From the NCBI RefSeq assembly GCF_008704495.1, contig NZ_CP023699.1, positions 3,596,001 to 3,660,000 of the forward strand: a DNA stretch of 64,000 bases. The letters run 5' to 3'. The notes below the pieces were generated by a model. That model saw nothing but the letters and a program-made list of their open reading frames with translations, was not told the DNA's origin and ran no database searches. Position numbers and translations under genes: made by a program. Source of the DNA: Streptomyces kanamyceticus. GTDB lineage: Bacteria; Actinomycetota; Actinomycetes; Streptomycetales; Streptomycetaceae. Of the stretch, positions 51,642-60,256 are shown piece after piece; the stretch's first letter is position 1, and each line of letters begins with the position of its first letter.

Positions 51642-52124
51642 TCAGGTGGCGTCCGCGTCGAACGGCGGACGGTCCCCGGCTTCGAGCTTCTTGGGCTCCG
51701 CGGGCTGCTTCAGCATGTCGACGCGGGCTCCCTTGGAGAGCGAGGCGGGCGCTCCTTGCGAAGAGCCGTCGGAGCCGTCGGAGCCGTCCGAGGAGTCGCT
51801 CTCGCGGCCGTGCACGGCGTCCGCGACCTCGTTCATCTCCTTCTTGAGGTCGAAGCCGTTGCGGATTTCCTTGAGCCCGAGCTCGTCGTTGTCGAGCTGC
51901 TTGCGGATGAACTTCTTCGGGTTCAGGTCCTCGAACTCGAAGTCCTTGAACTCCGGGCCGAGCTCTTCCCTTATGTCCGCCTTCGCGCTGTCGGAGAACT
52001 CGCGGATCTTGCGGATCGTGCGGGAGACGTCCTGAATGACCTTCGGCAGCTTGTCGGGGCCGAAAATGAGCACGGCGAGGACGACCAGCGTCACTATCTC
52101 GAGTGCGCCAATGTCATTGAACAC
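51642..52124 (-). CDS. tatB: Sec-independent protein translocase subunit TatB
   Basis: 160 residues. One N-terminal membrane helix (LEIVTLVVLAVLIFGPDKLP with the conserved Phe-Gly-Pro hinge), an amphipathic helix (IQDVSRTIRKIREFSDSAK), and a long acidic/Ser-rich tail (SDSSDGSDGSDGSSQG). With TatC it forms the receptor for twin-arginine signal peptides. It follows htrA, as in mycobacteria where sigE-rseA-htrA-tatB are adjacent. Confidence 0.94.
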   Translation of the reverse strand: MFNDIGALEIVTLVVLAVLIFGPDKLPKVIQDVSRTIRKIREFSDSAKADIREELGPEFKDFEFEDLNPKKFIRKQLDNDELGLKEIRNGFDLKKEMNEVADAVHGRESDSSDGSDGSDGSSQGAPASLSKGARVDMLKQPAEPKKLEAGDRPPFDADAT

Positions 52125-52248
52125 CTTGAACTCCTTGCGATGTCCTCAGCCCGTTGCGTGGTCTGGACCGTGACCACGGTACCCGCCGCTCGTGTCTGTC
52201 CGGTAGCCGCTGCACGACAACCCGGGACACACCTGGCCAGTCCTTTAC

Positions 52249-54585
52249 TCAGGTCCCGCCCGCCGAGCCGAGCACCAGCGTCACCTCGCGGTCGGCGCCG
52301 CCGCGCTCGACCGTCAGCTGCAGGCGGTCCTTGGGGCGGTGCGCGCGGACCTTGATGATGAGTTCGTCGCTGGAGTGCACGGCGTTCCCGTCCACCTCGG
52401 TGATGACGTCGCCGGGCTTGAGACCCGCCTTGTCGCCCGGTCCCCCCGCGTTGACGGCGGGGCCGCCGTCCTTGCCCTTGTCGGCGATGCGGGCGCCGTC
52501 GCCGGTGAACTCCGTGTCGAGCGTGACGCCGATCACCGGGTGCGTCGCCTTGCCGAAGTTGATCAGCTCCTCGGCTACGCGCTTGCCCTGGTTGATGGGG
52601 ATGGCGAAGCCGAGGCCGATCGACCCCGCCTGGCCGCCGCCCTGCTCGGAGCCGTCGTCGGCGGAGCGTATGGCGCTGTTGATGCCGACGACACGGGCCT
52701 TCGAATCGACCAGCGGGCCGCCCGAGTTGCCCGGGTTGATGGGGGCGTCGGTCTGCAGCGCGTCCACGTAGGAGATGTCGCTGCCGTCGCCCTTCTCGCC
52801 GCCCGCGGTGATGGGCCGCTCCTTGGCGCTGATGATCCCGGAGGTCACCGTGTTCTCCAGGTCGAAGGGCGCGCCGATCGCTACGACGGGGTCGCCGACC
52901 TGGACGTTCTCGGAGTTCCCGAGGGTCAGCGGGTGCAGTCCGCGGACGCCGGAGACCTTGACCACGGCCAGGTCGTAGCCGGAGTCGCGGCCGATGACCT
53001 CGGCCTTGGCGGTCTGGCCGCCGCTGAAGGTCACCGTGATCTCGCCGCCGGTCCCCGCGGGCTCGACGACGTGGTTGTTGGTCAGGATGTGGCCCTTGGA
53101 GTCCAGCACGAAGCCGGTGCCGGTGCCCTGCGCCGAATCGCCGCTGACGTGCAGGGTCACGACGCCGGGCAGGGCCGCGGACGCGATGCCCGCGACGCTG
53201 CCCTTGGGCCGGTCCTTGGACTCCGTGTCCGCCTGCGGCAGCGTGATGTCACCGACGCCACCGTTGCGCTCCAGGTACGACCCGATGGCCCCACCGATGC
53301 CACCGGACACGAGAGCGATCAACACGAACCCGACGACGACCACGCGCCGCGCCCGCTTACGCCGCTTCTCCGGCGGCTCGGCGGGCAACGCCCCGGTCTG
53401 CTGGAGCGGCGCGTTCCAGGGGTCGTACGGCTGCCGGGGCGGGGGGCCGCCGGGGGCCGGGGCTCCGGGGTAGGGGGCGGGGGCCGGGGCCGGGGTGCCG
53501 TGCGGGGGCGTGGAGCTGTGGGGCGGGACCGGGGCCGGGGGCTGCGTGCCGTGCGGAGGCGTAGCCCCGTGCGGAGGCTGCGGGAGCGCCATGCCGTGGA
53601 CAGGGGGCGGGGTCTGCGTGCCGTGCGGAGGTGTAGCCCCGTGCGGGGGCTGCGGGAGCGCTGTCCCGTGGGCCGGGGTCGCCGCCGGGTGCTGGACCGG
53701 CGGCGCGAGGGCCCAGGGCCCCGGCTCGCCGTACGGCGGTGTGCCGTAGGGGTCCGGATCGTGCAGGGGACGCGGGCGCTCGGCGGGCAACGCGGCGTCG
53801 GTGTCGTGCGTGGGGGCGAGGGGCGGGGCCTGCGCCGCCGAGTCACCGGAGGTTGGGCCACTCGGCATCGGTGCGCCGGGCATCGGCGCGCTCGGTATCG
53901 CGGTTTGCGGAGCCGGGGGCACCGAATCGGCCGGGACGCCGGGCACGGACGGCGCCGAGCCGCCCTGCATCGGGGCACTCGGCACCGAGTCATACGAGAC
54001 CGGGGGCGCCGAATCGGCCGGGACGCCGGGCACGGACGGCGCCGAGCCACTCTGCATCGGGGCACTCAGCACCGAGTCATACGAGACCGGGGGCACCGAA
54101 TCCGCCGGGGCGCCGGGCACGGACGGCGCCGAGCCGCCCTGCATCGGGGCACTCGGCACCGAGTCATACGAGACCGGGGGCACCGAATCGGCCGGCACGC
54201 CGGGCGCGGACGGCGCCGAGCCGCCCTGCATCGGGGCACTCGGCGTCGGGCCATCCGGTATCGGCGCGGACGGCATCGGAGCTTGCGGGGCCGAGGCCTG
54301 CGAGGCGGGGTCCACCGAATCCGCCGGGGCGCCGGGCGCGGACGGCGCCGAGCCGCCCTGCATCGAGCCGTGCGGGGCCGGTGCCACCGAATCCGCCGGA
54401 GCGCCGGGCACGGGCGGCGACGCGTCGTCCTGCGGCCAGGGCGGGGCGGGCGACGGTTCGGCCGCCGGAGGCAGGGGCCGGGATGGGTCCTGGGTGGGCT
54501 GCGGCGCGGAGTCCGGGGCCGGGCCCTGTGTGTCCGGCCGGGGGCGGCTCCACCACTTCGCCTTCGTGGGCTTCCCCTCGTCCAT
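52249..54585 (-). CDS. HtrA/DegP-like membrane-anchored serine protease with PDZ domain
   Basis: 778 residues. A very long Pro/Ala/Ser-rich cytoplasmic N-terminus (1-405) is followed by one membrane helix (VVVVGFVLIALVSGGIGGA), a trypsin-like domain with His (LTNNHVVE, near 505), Asp (GYDLAVVK) and Ser (NPGNSGGPLVD), and a C-terminal PDZ domain (about 690-775, KAGLKPGDVITEVDG). Degrades misfolded envelope proteins; in mycobacteria HtrA belongs to the SigE stress system. Residues about 85-230 are built of 29-residue repeats (87 bp). GGGGAGAAC precedes the ATG. Downstream of sigE and its anti-sigma gene. Confidence 0.92.
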   Translation of the reverse strand: MDEGKPTKAKWWSRPRPDTQGPAPDSAPQPTQDPSRPLPPAAEPSPAPPWPQDDASPPVPGAPADSVAPAPHGSMQGGSAPSAPGAPADSVDPASQASAPQAPMPSAPIPDGPTPSAPMQGGSAPSAPGVPADSVPPVSYDSVPSAPMQGGSAPSVPGAPADSVPPVSYDSVLSAPMQSGSAPSVPGVPADSAPPVSYDSVPSAPMQGGSAPSVPGVPADSVPPAPQTAIPSAPMPGAPMPSGPTSGDSAAQAPPLAPTHDTDAALPAERPRPLHDPDPYGTPPYGEPGPWALAPPVQHPAATPAHGTALPQPPHGATPPHGTQTPPPVHGMALPQPPHGATPPHGTQPPAPVPPHSSTPPHGTPAPAPAPYPGAPAPGGPPPRQPYDPWNAPLQQTGALPAEPPEKRRKRARRVVVVGFVLIALVSGGIGGAIGSYLERNGGVGDITLPQADTESKDRPKGSVAGIASAALPGVVTLHVSGDSAQGTGTGFVLDSKGHILTNNHVVEPAGTGGEITVTFSGGQTAKAEVIGRDSGYDLAVVKVSGVRGLHPLTLGNSENVQVGDPVVAIGAPFDLENTVTSGIISAKERPITAGGEKGDGSDISYVDALQTDAPINPGNSGGPLVDSKARVVGINSAIRSADDGSEQGGGQAGSIGLGFAIPINQGKRVAEELINFGKATHPVIGVTLDTEFTGDGARIADKGKDGGPAVNAGGPGDKAGLKPGDVITEVDGNAVHSSDELIIKVRAHRPKDRLQLTVERGGADREVTLVLGSAGGT
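53890..54330 (-). repeat. 87-bp tandem repeats in the HtrA N-terminus
   Basis: At least four units with exact 87-base spacing; the word GCACTC recurs at 53975, 54062, 54149 and 54236. Each encodes 29 residues of the type SAPMQGGSAPSVPGVPADS followed by VPPVSYDSV. Degenerate copies extend on both sides. Confidence 0.9.
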
Positions 54586-54716
54586 GTTCTCCCCACAACT
54601 GGCCCGCGGCGGACGCCGATTAGGTACTCAACCCCGCGCCCGCCGAGTCCCCCGGCAAGCACGGCCCACCGAGGATTCAACCAGGTTCGCCCGCCGGAGC
54701 GCAGGGCGACGTCACG

Positions 54717-55718
54717 TCAGCGCAGCTGCGACGTTCCCTTCAGCGGCGCCGACGTGGCGGCACTGAACGACTCGGTCCCCAGCGGCCCCACGGAGCCCCC
54801 CGCACCCGGCAGTTCGGAATCCTGGGTCTCCGCGACCCGACGGTCCGGGGACGGCGGGTGTATCAACGGGGACATCGCGGTGGCACCGCCCACCAGCGGC
54901 GCGGTCAACGCGTACACCGGGTCCTGTTGGCGCAGGGGCCGCGCGGGCGCGCCGGGCAGCAGGGGCCCGGTCACCTCGGTCGGCGCGACGGGCGCCTCCA
55001 GGGCGCCGGGGCGCCTGCCCTGCACCGACAGCGGATTGCCGCCGCCGCGGCGTCGCGTGGAGTCCGACGTCGCCGCGGGGCCCGAGCCCTGGGTGCGCTG
55101 CGGAGTCACGTTGCTGTTGCTGCCGGAGCCGCCCGCGCGGGAGTCGCTCACGTCGACGGGCGCGACCGCCGTGACGCCACCCAGCGCTATCGCGGCCAGC
55201 GACACCGCACCCGCGGCCGCGAACGCGAACCGGCGCCCGCGCCAGGCCGAGCGCTCGGGCTCGGGCCTGCGAACCTCATGGATGCGGAAGCCCCGCTGCT
55301 CGCTGGGGAGCACCGCGGCGTGGGCGCCGGACGGCACGTACCCCACGAAGGACTCCGTGCTCACGCCGAAGACGCCGGACCGGGGCAGTCCGGCCGATCC
55401 GGTCGCCCCGGTGGCGAACCCGTCCCCGGGGGGTCCGGGGGGTCCGGGGGGCTCGATGCCGCCTCCTGGAAGACCTTGCAGCCTGGCCAGGAAGCTCTCG
55501 GTCGGCGGCGGCGGCGCCGCCTGCGCGAAGACGTTCTTCAGCCGACGCTGGGCGTCGGCCTCGGTCTTGCACATCGGACAGGTCGCCAGATGTGCGAGGA
55601 CGCGCTCGCGCGCGTCATGGCCCAACTCGCCGTCCACCAGGGCGGCGAGTCGGTCCCCCAGATGCTGCTCGGCCTCGGCTAGATGCCGTTCGGCAGGATT
55701 CGACCGTGATCCACTCAC
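54717..55718 (-). CDS. Zinc-binding anti-sigma factor (RseA-like)
   Basis: 333 residues. The N-terminal ZAS motif is H43-x3-C47-x2-C50 (HLATCPMC). A Pro/Gly-rich linker and a single membrane helix near 165-190 ([19 protein letters not shown]) lead to a long disordered extracytoplasmic tail. The GTG overlaps the sigma gene's TGA (GTGA at 55715-55718), giving stoichiometric coupled synthesis. It should sequester SigE and release it on envelope or redox stress. In mycobacteria RseA is soluble and degraded by ClpC1P2; this one looks membrane-bound. Confidence 0.9.
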   Translation of the reverse strand: MSGSRSNPAERHLAEAEQHLGDRLAALVDGELGHDARERVLAHLATCPMCKTEADAQRRLKNVFAQAAPPPPTESFLARLQGLPGGGIEPPGPPGPPGDGFATGATGSAGLPRSGVFGVSTESFVGYVPSGAHAAVLPSEQRGFRIHEVRRPEPERSAWRGRRFAFAAAGAVSLAAIALGGVTAVAPVDVSDSRAGGSGSNSNVTPQRTQGSGPAATSDSTRRRGGGNPLSVQGRRPGALEAPVAPTEVTGPLLPGAPARPLRQQDPVYALTAPLVGGATAMSPLIHPPSPDRRVAETQDSELPGAGGSVGPLGTESFSAATSAPLKGTSQLR

Positions 55719-56488
55719 GCGGTCGCGCCCCCTCCTCCCGGCACCACGGCCCCCGTCACCGCGAGCGAGCGGCGCTCGGCGCGGGCCTCGGGCGACCGGT
55801 GCTGGAGCGCCTTGCGCAGCTGCGAACGGCCACGGTGGATACGGCTGCGGACCGTACCCAGCTTGACGCCGAGGGTCGCGGCGATCTCCTCGTACGAAAG
55901 GCCCTCGATGTCGCAGAGCACCACGGCGGCACGGAACTCGGGCGCGAGGGTGTCGAGCGCCTGCTGGACGTCCGCGTCGAAGTGCGTGTCGTTGAAGACC
56001 TGCTGGGGCGACGGCTCGCGGCTGGGCAGCCGCTCGGCCGCGTCGTCCCCGAGCGCGTCGAAGCGGATGCGCTGCTTGCGGCGCACCATGTCCAGGAAGA
56101 GGTTGGTGGTGATCCGGTGCAGCCAGCCCTCGAAGGTGCCGGGCGTGTAGGTCGAAAGGGACCGGAAGACACGGACGAAGACCTCTTGCGTGAGGTCCTC
56201 GGCGTCGTGCTGGTTGCCGGTCAGGCGATACGCCAGGCGGTAGACGCGGCCGCTGTGCGTGCTGACGATCTCCTCCCAGGTGGGCGGAGTCCACGCCTGC
56301 GCATCCGCGTCAGCGGCAAAGGTCGCGGTCTGAGCGGAGTCGTTGGCACGGAATCGGTCAGCGGTGTTGGTCACGGATTTCGGCTCACCCGCCAACCTGA
56401 GAAAACGCCGGAGCGCTCCTCCCCGATCCGCGGACGCAGCCGCACCTCCCCTATCGGCTCTGGTGGTGTCCAGTGGAGCCCCTACCAT
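55715..56488 (-). CDS. sigE: ECF RNA polymerase sigma factor, SigE type
   Basis: 257 residues. Sigma region 2 ([36 protein letters not shown]) binds core RNA polymerase and the -10. Region 4 ([32 protein letters not shown]) binds the -35. Gene order sigE-anti-sigma-htrA-tatB equals that of Mycobacterium tuberculosis Rv1221-Rv1224, so this is the SigE-type envelope-stress sigma and not the cell-wall SigE (CseBC) of S. coelicolor. The ATG at 56488 follows GCGAGG; a GTG two codons earlier is possible. A candidate self-type promoter lies about 40 bases upstream. Confidence 0.92.
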   Translation of the reverse strand: MVGAPLDTTRADRGGAAASADRGGALRRFLRLAGEPKSVTNTADRFRANDSAQTATFAADADAQAWTPPTWEEIVSTHSGRVYRLAYRLTGNQHDAEDLTQEVFVRVFRSLSTYTPGTFEGWLHRITTNLFLDMVRRKQRIRFDALGDDAAERLPSREPSPQQVFNDTHFDADVQQALDTLAPEFRAAVVLCDIEGLSYEEIAATLGVKLGTVRSRIHRGRSQLRKALQHRSPEARAERRSLAVTGAVVPGGGGATA

Positions 56489-56523
56489 AACCACCTCGCC
56501 CGTTAGCTCCGGATAAGCGTTTT

Positions 56524-56547
56524 TACGTGAATTTGGTACGGGCTTCC
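56524..56547 (-). promoter_or_regulatory. Candidate ECF-type promoter of sigE
   Basis: On the minus strand GGAA (56547-56544), 16 bases, CGTA (56527-56524). This fits the general ECF pattern GGAAC-N16-CGT and would allow autoregulation. The fifth -35 base is G and not A/C, so it is a partial match. Confidence 0.4.
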
Positions 56548-56707
56548 GCGTAGGTGTCCTGCCCCTTCGACGCGCCCGCTTCCAGTCTTGATCCATCCGT
56601 TACCCCCGTTGCGCTCCCACCCCCTCATAACGCCCGGTCCCATCTGCGGGTTCCCGGCCCCAACGGATACAGTCACGGCCAGGCAACCACGGGGACAGGA
56701 GAGGGCC

Positions 56708-57340
56708 ATTACCGGCAACCGGCAGACGAGCTGGGCGTTCGCCGACGCCTTTGTCGCCGAGGACGAGGCGCTGCGCTGGGCCCGGGACCGGGCCCGGGAG
56801 ACAGGGCTGTCCTCGGTGTCGCCCGGCACCGGCGCCGCGCTGCGGATGCTCGCCGCCACCGCTGACGCGAAAGCGGTGGCCGAAATCGGTACCGGGACCG
56901 GAGTGTCGGGGATCCACCTGCTGCACGGCATGCGGCCGGACGGCGTACTGACCACGGTCGATCCCGAGCCGGACCGCCAGCAGTTCGCCCGCCAGGCCTT
57001 CCGCGCGGCCGGGTTCGCGGGCAACCGCGCCCGGTTCATCCCGGGGCGCGCCCTCGACGTCCTGCCGCGCCTCGCGGACGGCGGGTACGACCTCGTCTTC
57101 TGCGACGGCGACCGCACGGAGTCCCTCGAATACCTCGCTGAATCGTTGCGCCTGCTGCGGCCCGGTGGGCTCGTCTGCTTCGAGGGCGTCTTCGCCGACG
57201 GCAGGACGGTGGACTCGGGGCCGCAGCCGGTGGAGGTGCTTCGGCTGCGGGATCTTTTGCGGACGGTGCGGGAGAGCGGGGATCTGGTGCCGTCGTTGGT
57301 GCCGGTGGGGGACGGGTTGCTCTGTGCGGTCAAACGGTAG
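56708..57340 (+). CDS. O-methyltransferase (SAM-dependent)
   Basis: 210 residues from an ATT start. The SAM-binding motif is AEIGTGTGVSG, and the DLVFCDGD motif holds the metal-site Asp of the class I catechol/caffeoyl-CoA type O-methyltransferases (Methyltransf_3). It corresponds to Rv1220c beside sigE in M. tuberculosis. Start: the conserved N-terminus TGNRQTSWAFADAFVAEDEA begins right after ATT 56708, and AGGAG lies 5 bases before it. In this frame no ATG or GTG exists upstream, only TTG at 56588 and 56609 without good ribosome sites. Substrate unknown. Confidence 0.88.
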   Translation: MTGNRQTSWAFADAFVAEDEALRWARDRARETGLSSVSPGTGAALRMLAATADAKAVAEIGTGTGVSGIHLLHGMRPDGVLTTVDPEPDRQQFARQAFRAAGFAGNRARFIPGRALDVLPRLADGGYDLVFCDGDRTESLEYLAESLRLLRPGGLVCFEGVFADGRTVDSGPQPVEVLRLRDLLRTVRESGDLVPSLVPVGDGLLCAVKR

Positions 57341-57376
57341 CGCTGTGCTGGCTTGAGCGGTTCTTCCGGTGACGGG

Positions 57377-57775
57377 GGCCACGTAGCCGCTGCGCGCATG
57401 CCCCACGGGGTTTCGCGCAGTTCCCCGCGCCCCCAAAAGACCCCCGCGACGGGGCCCATGTAGTCGTTACGCGCACGCCCCACGGGGTTTCGCGCAGTTC
57501 CCCGCGCCCCTAACAGCATCCCCCGCAACGGGGCCACGCGGCCGTTGCCCGCGCCCCTCAAGACACCTCCGCGACGGGGCCCACGCAGCCGCTACCCGCA
57601 CGCCCCACGGGGTTCCCCGCGCCCCTAACAGCATCCCCCGCAACAGGGTCACGCGGCCGTTGCCCGCGCCCCTCAAGACACCTCCGCGACGGGGCCCACG
57701 CAGCCGCTACCCGCACGCCCCACGGGGTTTCGCGCAGTTCCCCGCGCCCCTAACAGCATCCCCCGCAGCCGTGGC
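57377..57775. repeat. Tandem cluster of the dispersed repeat (copy group 7)
   Basis: The 510 bases between convergent genes (57341-57850) carry no gene. Four copies of CCCCACGGGGTTTCGCGCAG-type units start near 57401, 57477, 57603 and 57717, alternating with GCCCGCGCCCCTCAAGACAC blocks. The copy at 57603 lacks 11 bases (TTTCGCGCAGT). This is local amplification of the intergenic repeat. Confidence 0.85.
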
Positions 57776-57850
57776 CCCCGCCAGGAACCACTCTGCCCCG
57801 GCATCGTCACGCGATGCCGGGGCAGTGAAAAGTTTGGGCGCGCTTCCGCG

Positions 57851-58018
57851 TCAGCCGACGACCTTCTTCAGGGCGTCGCCGAGTGCGTCGGCCTCGTCCG
57901 GAGTCAGTTCGACGACAAGTCGTCCGCCGCCTTCGAGCGGAACGCGCATGACGATGCCCCGCCCCTCCTTGGTCACCTCGAGCGGGCCGTCGCCCGTCCG
58001 CGGCTTCATGGCCGCCAT
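57851..58018 (-). CDS. DUF3117 protein
   Basis: 55 residues, MAAMKPRTGDGPLEVTKEGR onward, complete match to the length and pattern of DUF3117 (Rv1211 in M. tuberculosis, in the same neighbourhood). GGAAGGGGAAC precedes the ATG. Small beta-rich protein; function unknown. Confidence 0.9.
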   Translation of the reverse strand: MAAMKPRTGDGPLEVTKEGRGIVMRVPLEGGGRLVVELTPDEADALGDALKKVVG

Positions 58019-58287
58019 GCTCGTTCCCCTTCCTGAAACCAGCTCATCGCAGCCGACAACCCAGGTGTCACCGGCATCGAACACATTGCTTCCAGGCCAT
58101 TATCCCGCATGGCGGGACCCGATGACCAACATCGGTCGGCATCGCTTGCGCAACGCGCGCCCGCAAAACCACCCAATTCGGCGATGTGGCTGCGATACTT
58201 CGCCGCCTCGTACGCCTCAGGGACCCGGATTTCTTTGACGCAGGTCACATCTCCGGCCTCGTACCGGAGCCCGATGATCTCCGTCAT
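58006..58287 (-). CDS. Possible small protein upstream of DUF3117
   Basis: A 93-codon ORF whose first 45 residues (MTEIIGLRYEAGDVTCVKEI, then RVPEAYEAAKYRSHIAELGG) have a balanced, protein-like composition unlike spurious GC-rich frames. GAGG lies 5 bases before the ATG. It overlaps the DUF3117 start by 13 bases. The second half loses the coding bias, so it may be a short gene with a decayed end or no gene at all. The 309-base region 58019-58327 otherwise holds only the divergent promoters. Confidence 0.35.
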   Translation of the reverse strand: MTEIIGLRYEAGDVTCVKEIRVPEAYEAAKYRSHIAELGGFAGARCASDADRCWSSGPAMRDNGLEAMCSMPVTPGLSAAMSWFQEGERAWRP

Positions 58288-58327
58288 GCTGACCTCACTA
58301 CGTACTGGACCAGCGGAGGGGACCACC

Positions 58328-59128
58328 ATGTCGGACAGCGTGCTCTACGAGGTGAGCGGCGGACTCGCGACGATCACGATCAATCGCCCCGACGCGATGA
58401 ACGCGATGAACACCGAGGCCAAGGTCGCCCTGCGCGACGCCGCGCGGGCCGCCGCCGACGACGACGCCGTGCGCGCCGTACTGCTCACCGCGACCGGGCG
58501 CGCCTTCTGCGTGGGCCAGGACCTCAAGGAGCACATCGGGTCCCTGATGGCCGACCGCGAGGCGGGCAGCGGGCAGACGATGACCACCGTCAAGGAGCAC
58601 TACAACCCGATCGTGCGGGCCCTCGCCGGGATGCCGAAGCCCGTGGTGGCGGGGGTCAACGGCGTCGCGGCCGGCGCGGGGTTCGGTTTCGCCCTCGCCG
58701 CCGACTATCGCGTCGTCGCGGACAACGCGAAGTTCAACACCTCCTTCGCCGGGGTCGCGCTGACCGCGGACTCGGGTGTCTCCTGGACGCTGCCGCGGGT
58801 GATCGGCCCCGGCAGGGCCGCCGATCTGCTGCTGTTCCCGCGCAACATCAGCGCGCAGGAGGCGTACGACCTGGGCATCGCCAACAAGGTCGTACCCGCC
58901 GCCGAGCTGGCCGAGGAGGCCGCCAGGGTGGCCCGCACCCTGGCCGAGGGCCCGACGCTCGCCTACGGGGCCCTCAAGCAGTCCCTGGCCTATGCCTCGG
59001 GCCACACCCTGGACGAGGCCCTCGACAAGGAGGACGAGCTCCAGGCGAAGGCGGGGCAGTCCGAGGACCACACGATCGCCGTGCGGGCCTTCATCGCGAA
59101 GGAGAAGCCCACGTACCTCGGGCGCTGA
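58328..59128 (+). CDS. Enoyl-CoA hydratase/isomerase family protein
   Basis: 266 residues. Crotonase fold: INRPDAMNAMNTE near the start, oxyanion-hole region AFCVGQDLKEH, second oxyanion strand GVNGVAAGAGFGFALAADYR, and ALTADSGVSWTLPRVIG. In classical hydratases two Glu act; here the second position lies in LTADSG with Asp, so isomerase or dehydratase activity is also possible. Acts on acyl-CoA. GGAGGGGACC precedes the ATG. The stop is 3 bases from the convergent tag gene. Confidence 0.9.
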   Translation: MSDSVLYEVSGGLATITINRPDAMNAMNTEAKVALRDAARAAADDDAVRAVLLTATGRAFCVGQDLKEHIGSLMADREAGSGQTMTTVKEHYNPIVRALAGMPKPVVAGVNGVAAGAGFGFALAADYRVVADNAKFNTSFAGVALTADSGVSWTLPRVIGPGRAADLLLFPRNISAQEAYDLGIANKVVPAAELAEEAARVARTLAEGPTLAYGALKQSLAYASGHTLDEALDKEDELQAKAGQSEDHTIAVRAFIAKEKPTYLGR

Positions 59129-59131
59129 CGG

Positions 59132-59725
59132 TCAGCCCGCCGCCGCCTCGCGGGCCACGCAGTCCGCGAGGTGGTCGTTGACCAGGCCGCAGGCCTGCAT
59201 CAGGGCGTACGCCGTGGTGGGTCCGACGAAGCGGATGCCGCGCTTCTTGAGGGCCTTGGACAGGGCCGTGGACTCGTCGGTGATCGCGGGCACGTCGGAG
59301 AGCGTCCTCGGCGCCTTGCGGGAGGCGGCGTCGGGGGCGAACGACCAGATCAGGGAGTCCAGTTCGCCGTCGGACCAGTCGGCGAGCACGCGCGCGTTGG
59401 CGAGGGTGGCCTCGATCTTGGCGCGGTTGCGGATGATCCCCGGGTCGGCGAGCAGCCGCTCGCTGTCCGCGTCCGTGAACTTCGCGACCGAGGCGATCTC
59501 GAAGTCGGCGAAGGCGGTGCGGAAGCCCTCGCGGCGCCGCAGGATCGTGATCCACGACAGGCCCGACTGGAACGCCTCCAGGCAGAGCCGCTCGTACAGC
59601 GCGTCGTCGCCGTGGACCGGGCGGCCCCATTCGTCGTCGTGGTACGCCACGTAGTCCTCGGTGGACAGGCCCCAGGGGCAGCGCAGGCCCCCGTCGGGTC
59701 CCGCGACGGCGTCGCTCGTGCTCAC
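59132..59725 (-). CDS. tag: DNA-3-methyladenine glycosylase I
   Basis: 197 residues. TAG family signatures: RCPWGLSTEDYVAYHDDEWG at the N-terminus (first Cys and His of the zinc snap), ERLCLEAFQSGLSWITIL, and NDHLADC at the C-terminus (remaining His and Cys). Excises 3-methyladenine from alkylated DNA. The ATG overlaps the stop of the DivIVA-like gene (59722-59725). Same order as Rv1210-Rv1209 of M. tuberculosis. Confidence 0.94.
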   Translation of the reverse strand: MSTSDAVAGPDGGLRCPWGLSTEDYVAYHDDEWGRPVHGDDALYERLCLEAFQSGLSWITILRRREGFRTAFADFEIASVAKFTDADSERLLADPGIIRNRAKIEATLANARVLADWSDGELDSLIWSFAPDAASRKAPRTLSDVPAITDESTALSKALKKRGIRFVGPTTAYALMQACGLVNDHLADCVAREAAAG

Positions 59726-60132
59726 TGGTCGTCCCCTGTCTGCCGCTGCTCGTCCTGCCGCTGCTCGGCCGGTTCGGCCGCCGTGCGCGGTTCGTACCCG
59801 TCGAAGAGGTCCTTGCCGCCGACCGCGGTGGCCTGCGCCCCGGCGAGGGCCGCCTCCAGCTCGGCGATGCGGGCGTCCCGCTCGGCCAGCTCGGCGCCGA
59901 GGCGGCCGAGCACCTCGTCCACCTCGCCCATGTGGTAACCGCGCAGTGTCAGCGGGAAGCGCACCTCGTCCACGTCGGCGCGGCGCAGCGGGCGGTCCTC
60001 GGGGAGCGGGTCGGTGAACCGCTCGGGCGCGGCATCGGGCAGCGCACCGCTCTCGCCGCCGCCGACCACGGCGAGCGTCACCGCGCCGACCACCACCACC
60101 AGGGCGATGACCAGGAACAAGAACAAGACCAT
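59722..60132 (-). CDS. DivIVA-domain membrane protein (Rv1209-like)
   Basis: 136 residues. One N-terminal membrane helix (VLFLFLVIALVVVVGAVTLAVV) is followed by a DivIVA-type segment (DVDEVRFPLTLRGYHMGEVD, EVLGRLGAELAERDARI) that forms a short coiled coil, then a Gln/Glu-rich tail. Rv1209 homologue by position and pattern. Possibly a polar or septal protein; function unproven. Confidence 0.85.
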   Translation of the reverse strand: MVLFLFLVIALVVVVGAVTLAVVGGGESGALPDAAPERFTDPLPEDRPLRRADVDEVRFPLTLRGYHMGEVDEVLGRLGAELAERDARIAELEAALAGAQATAVGGKDLFDGYEPRTAAEPAEQRQDEQRQTGDDQ

Positions 60133-60256
60133 CTTCAGGCCCCCACGCTCGACGTGCCCGTGCTGAAACTGTCAGGGTCCGATCGTGCCATGCGGCACTG
60201 ACAGTTAAGGTCGCAGGCGGCCGCAGTGCGACAAGGACCCAGGAGGATCACAGGGG

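Noticed and set aside
52339..55866. A 1175-codon open frame on the plus strand
   Set aside because: Antisense to htrA and the anti-sigma gene. The Arg/Gly/His repeats merely mirror the 87-bp minisatellite.
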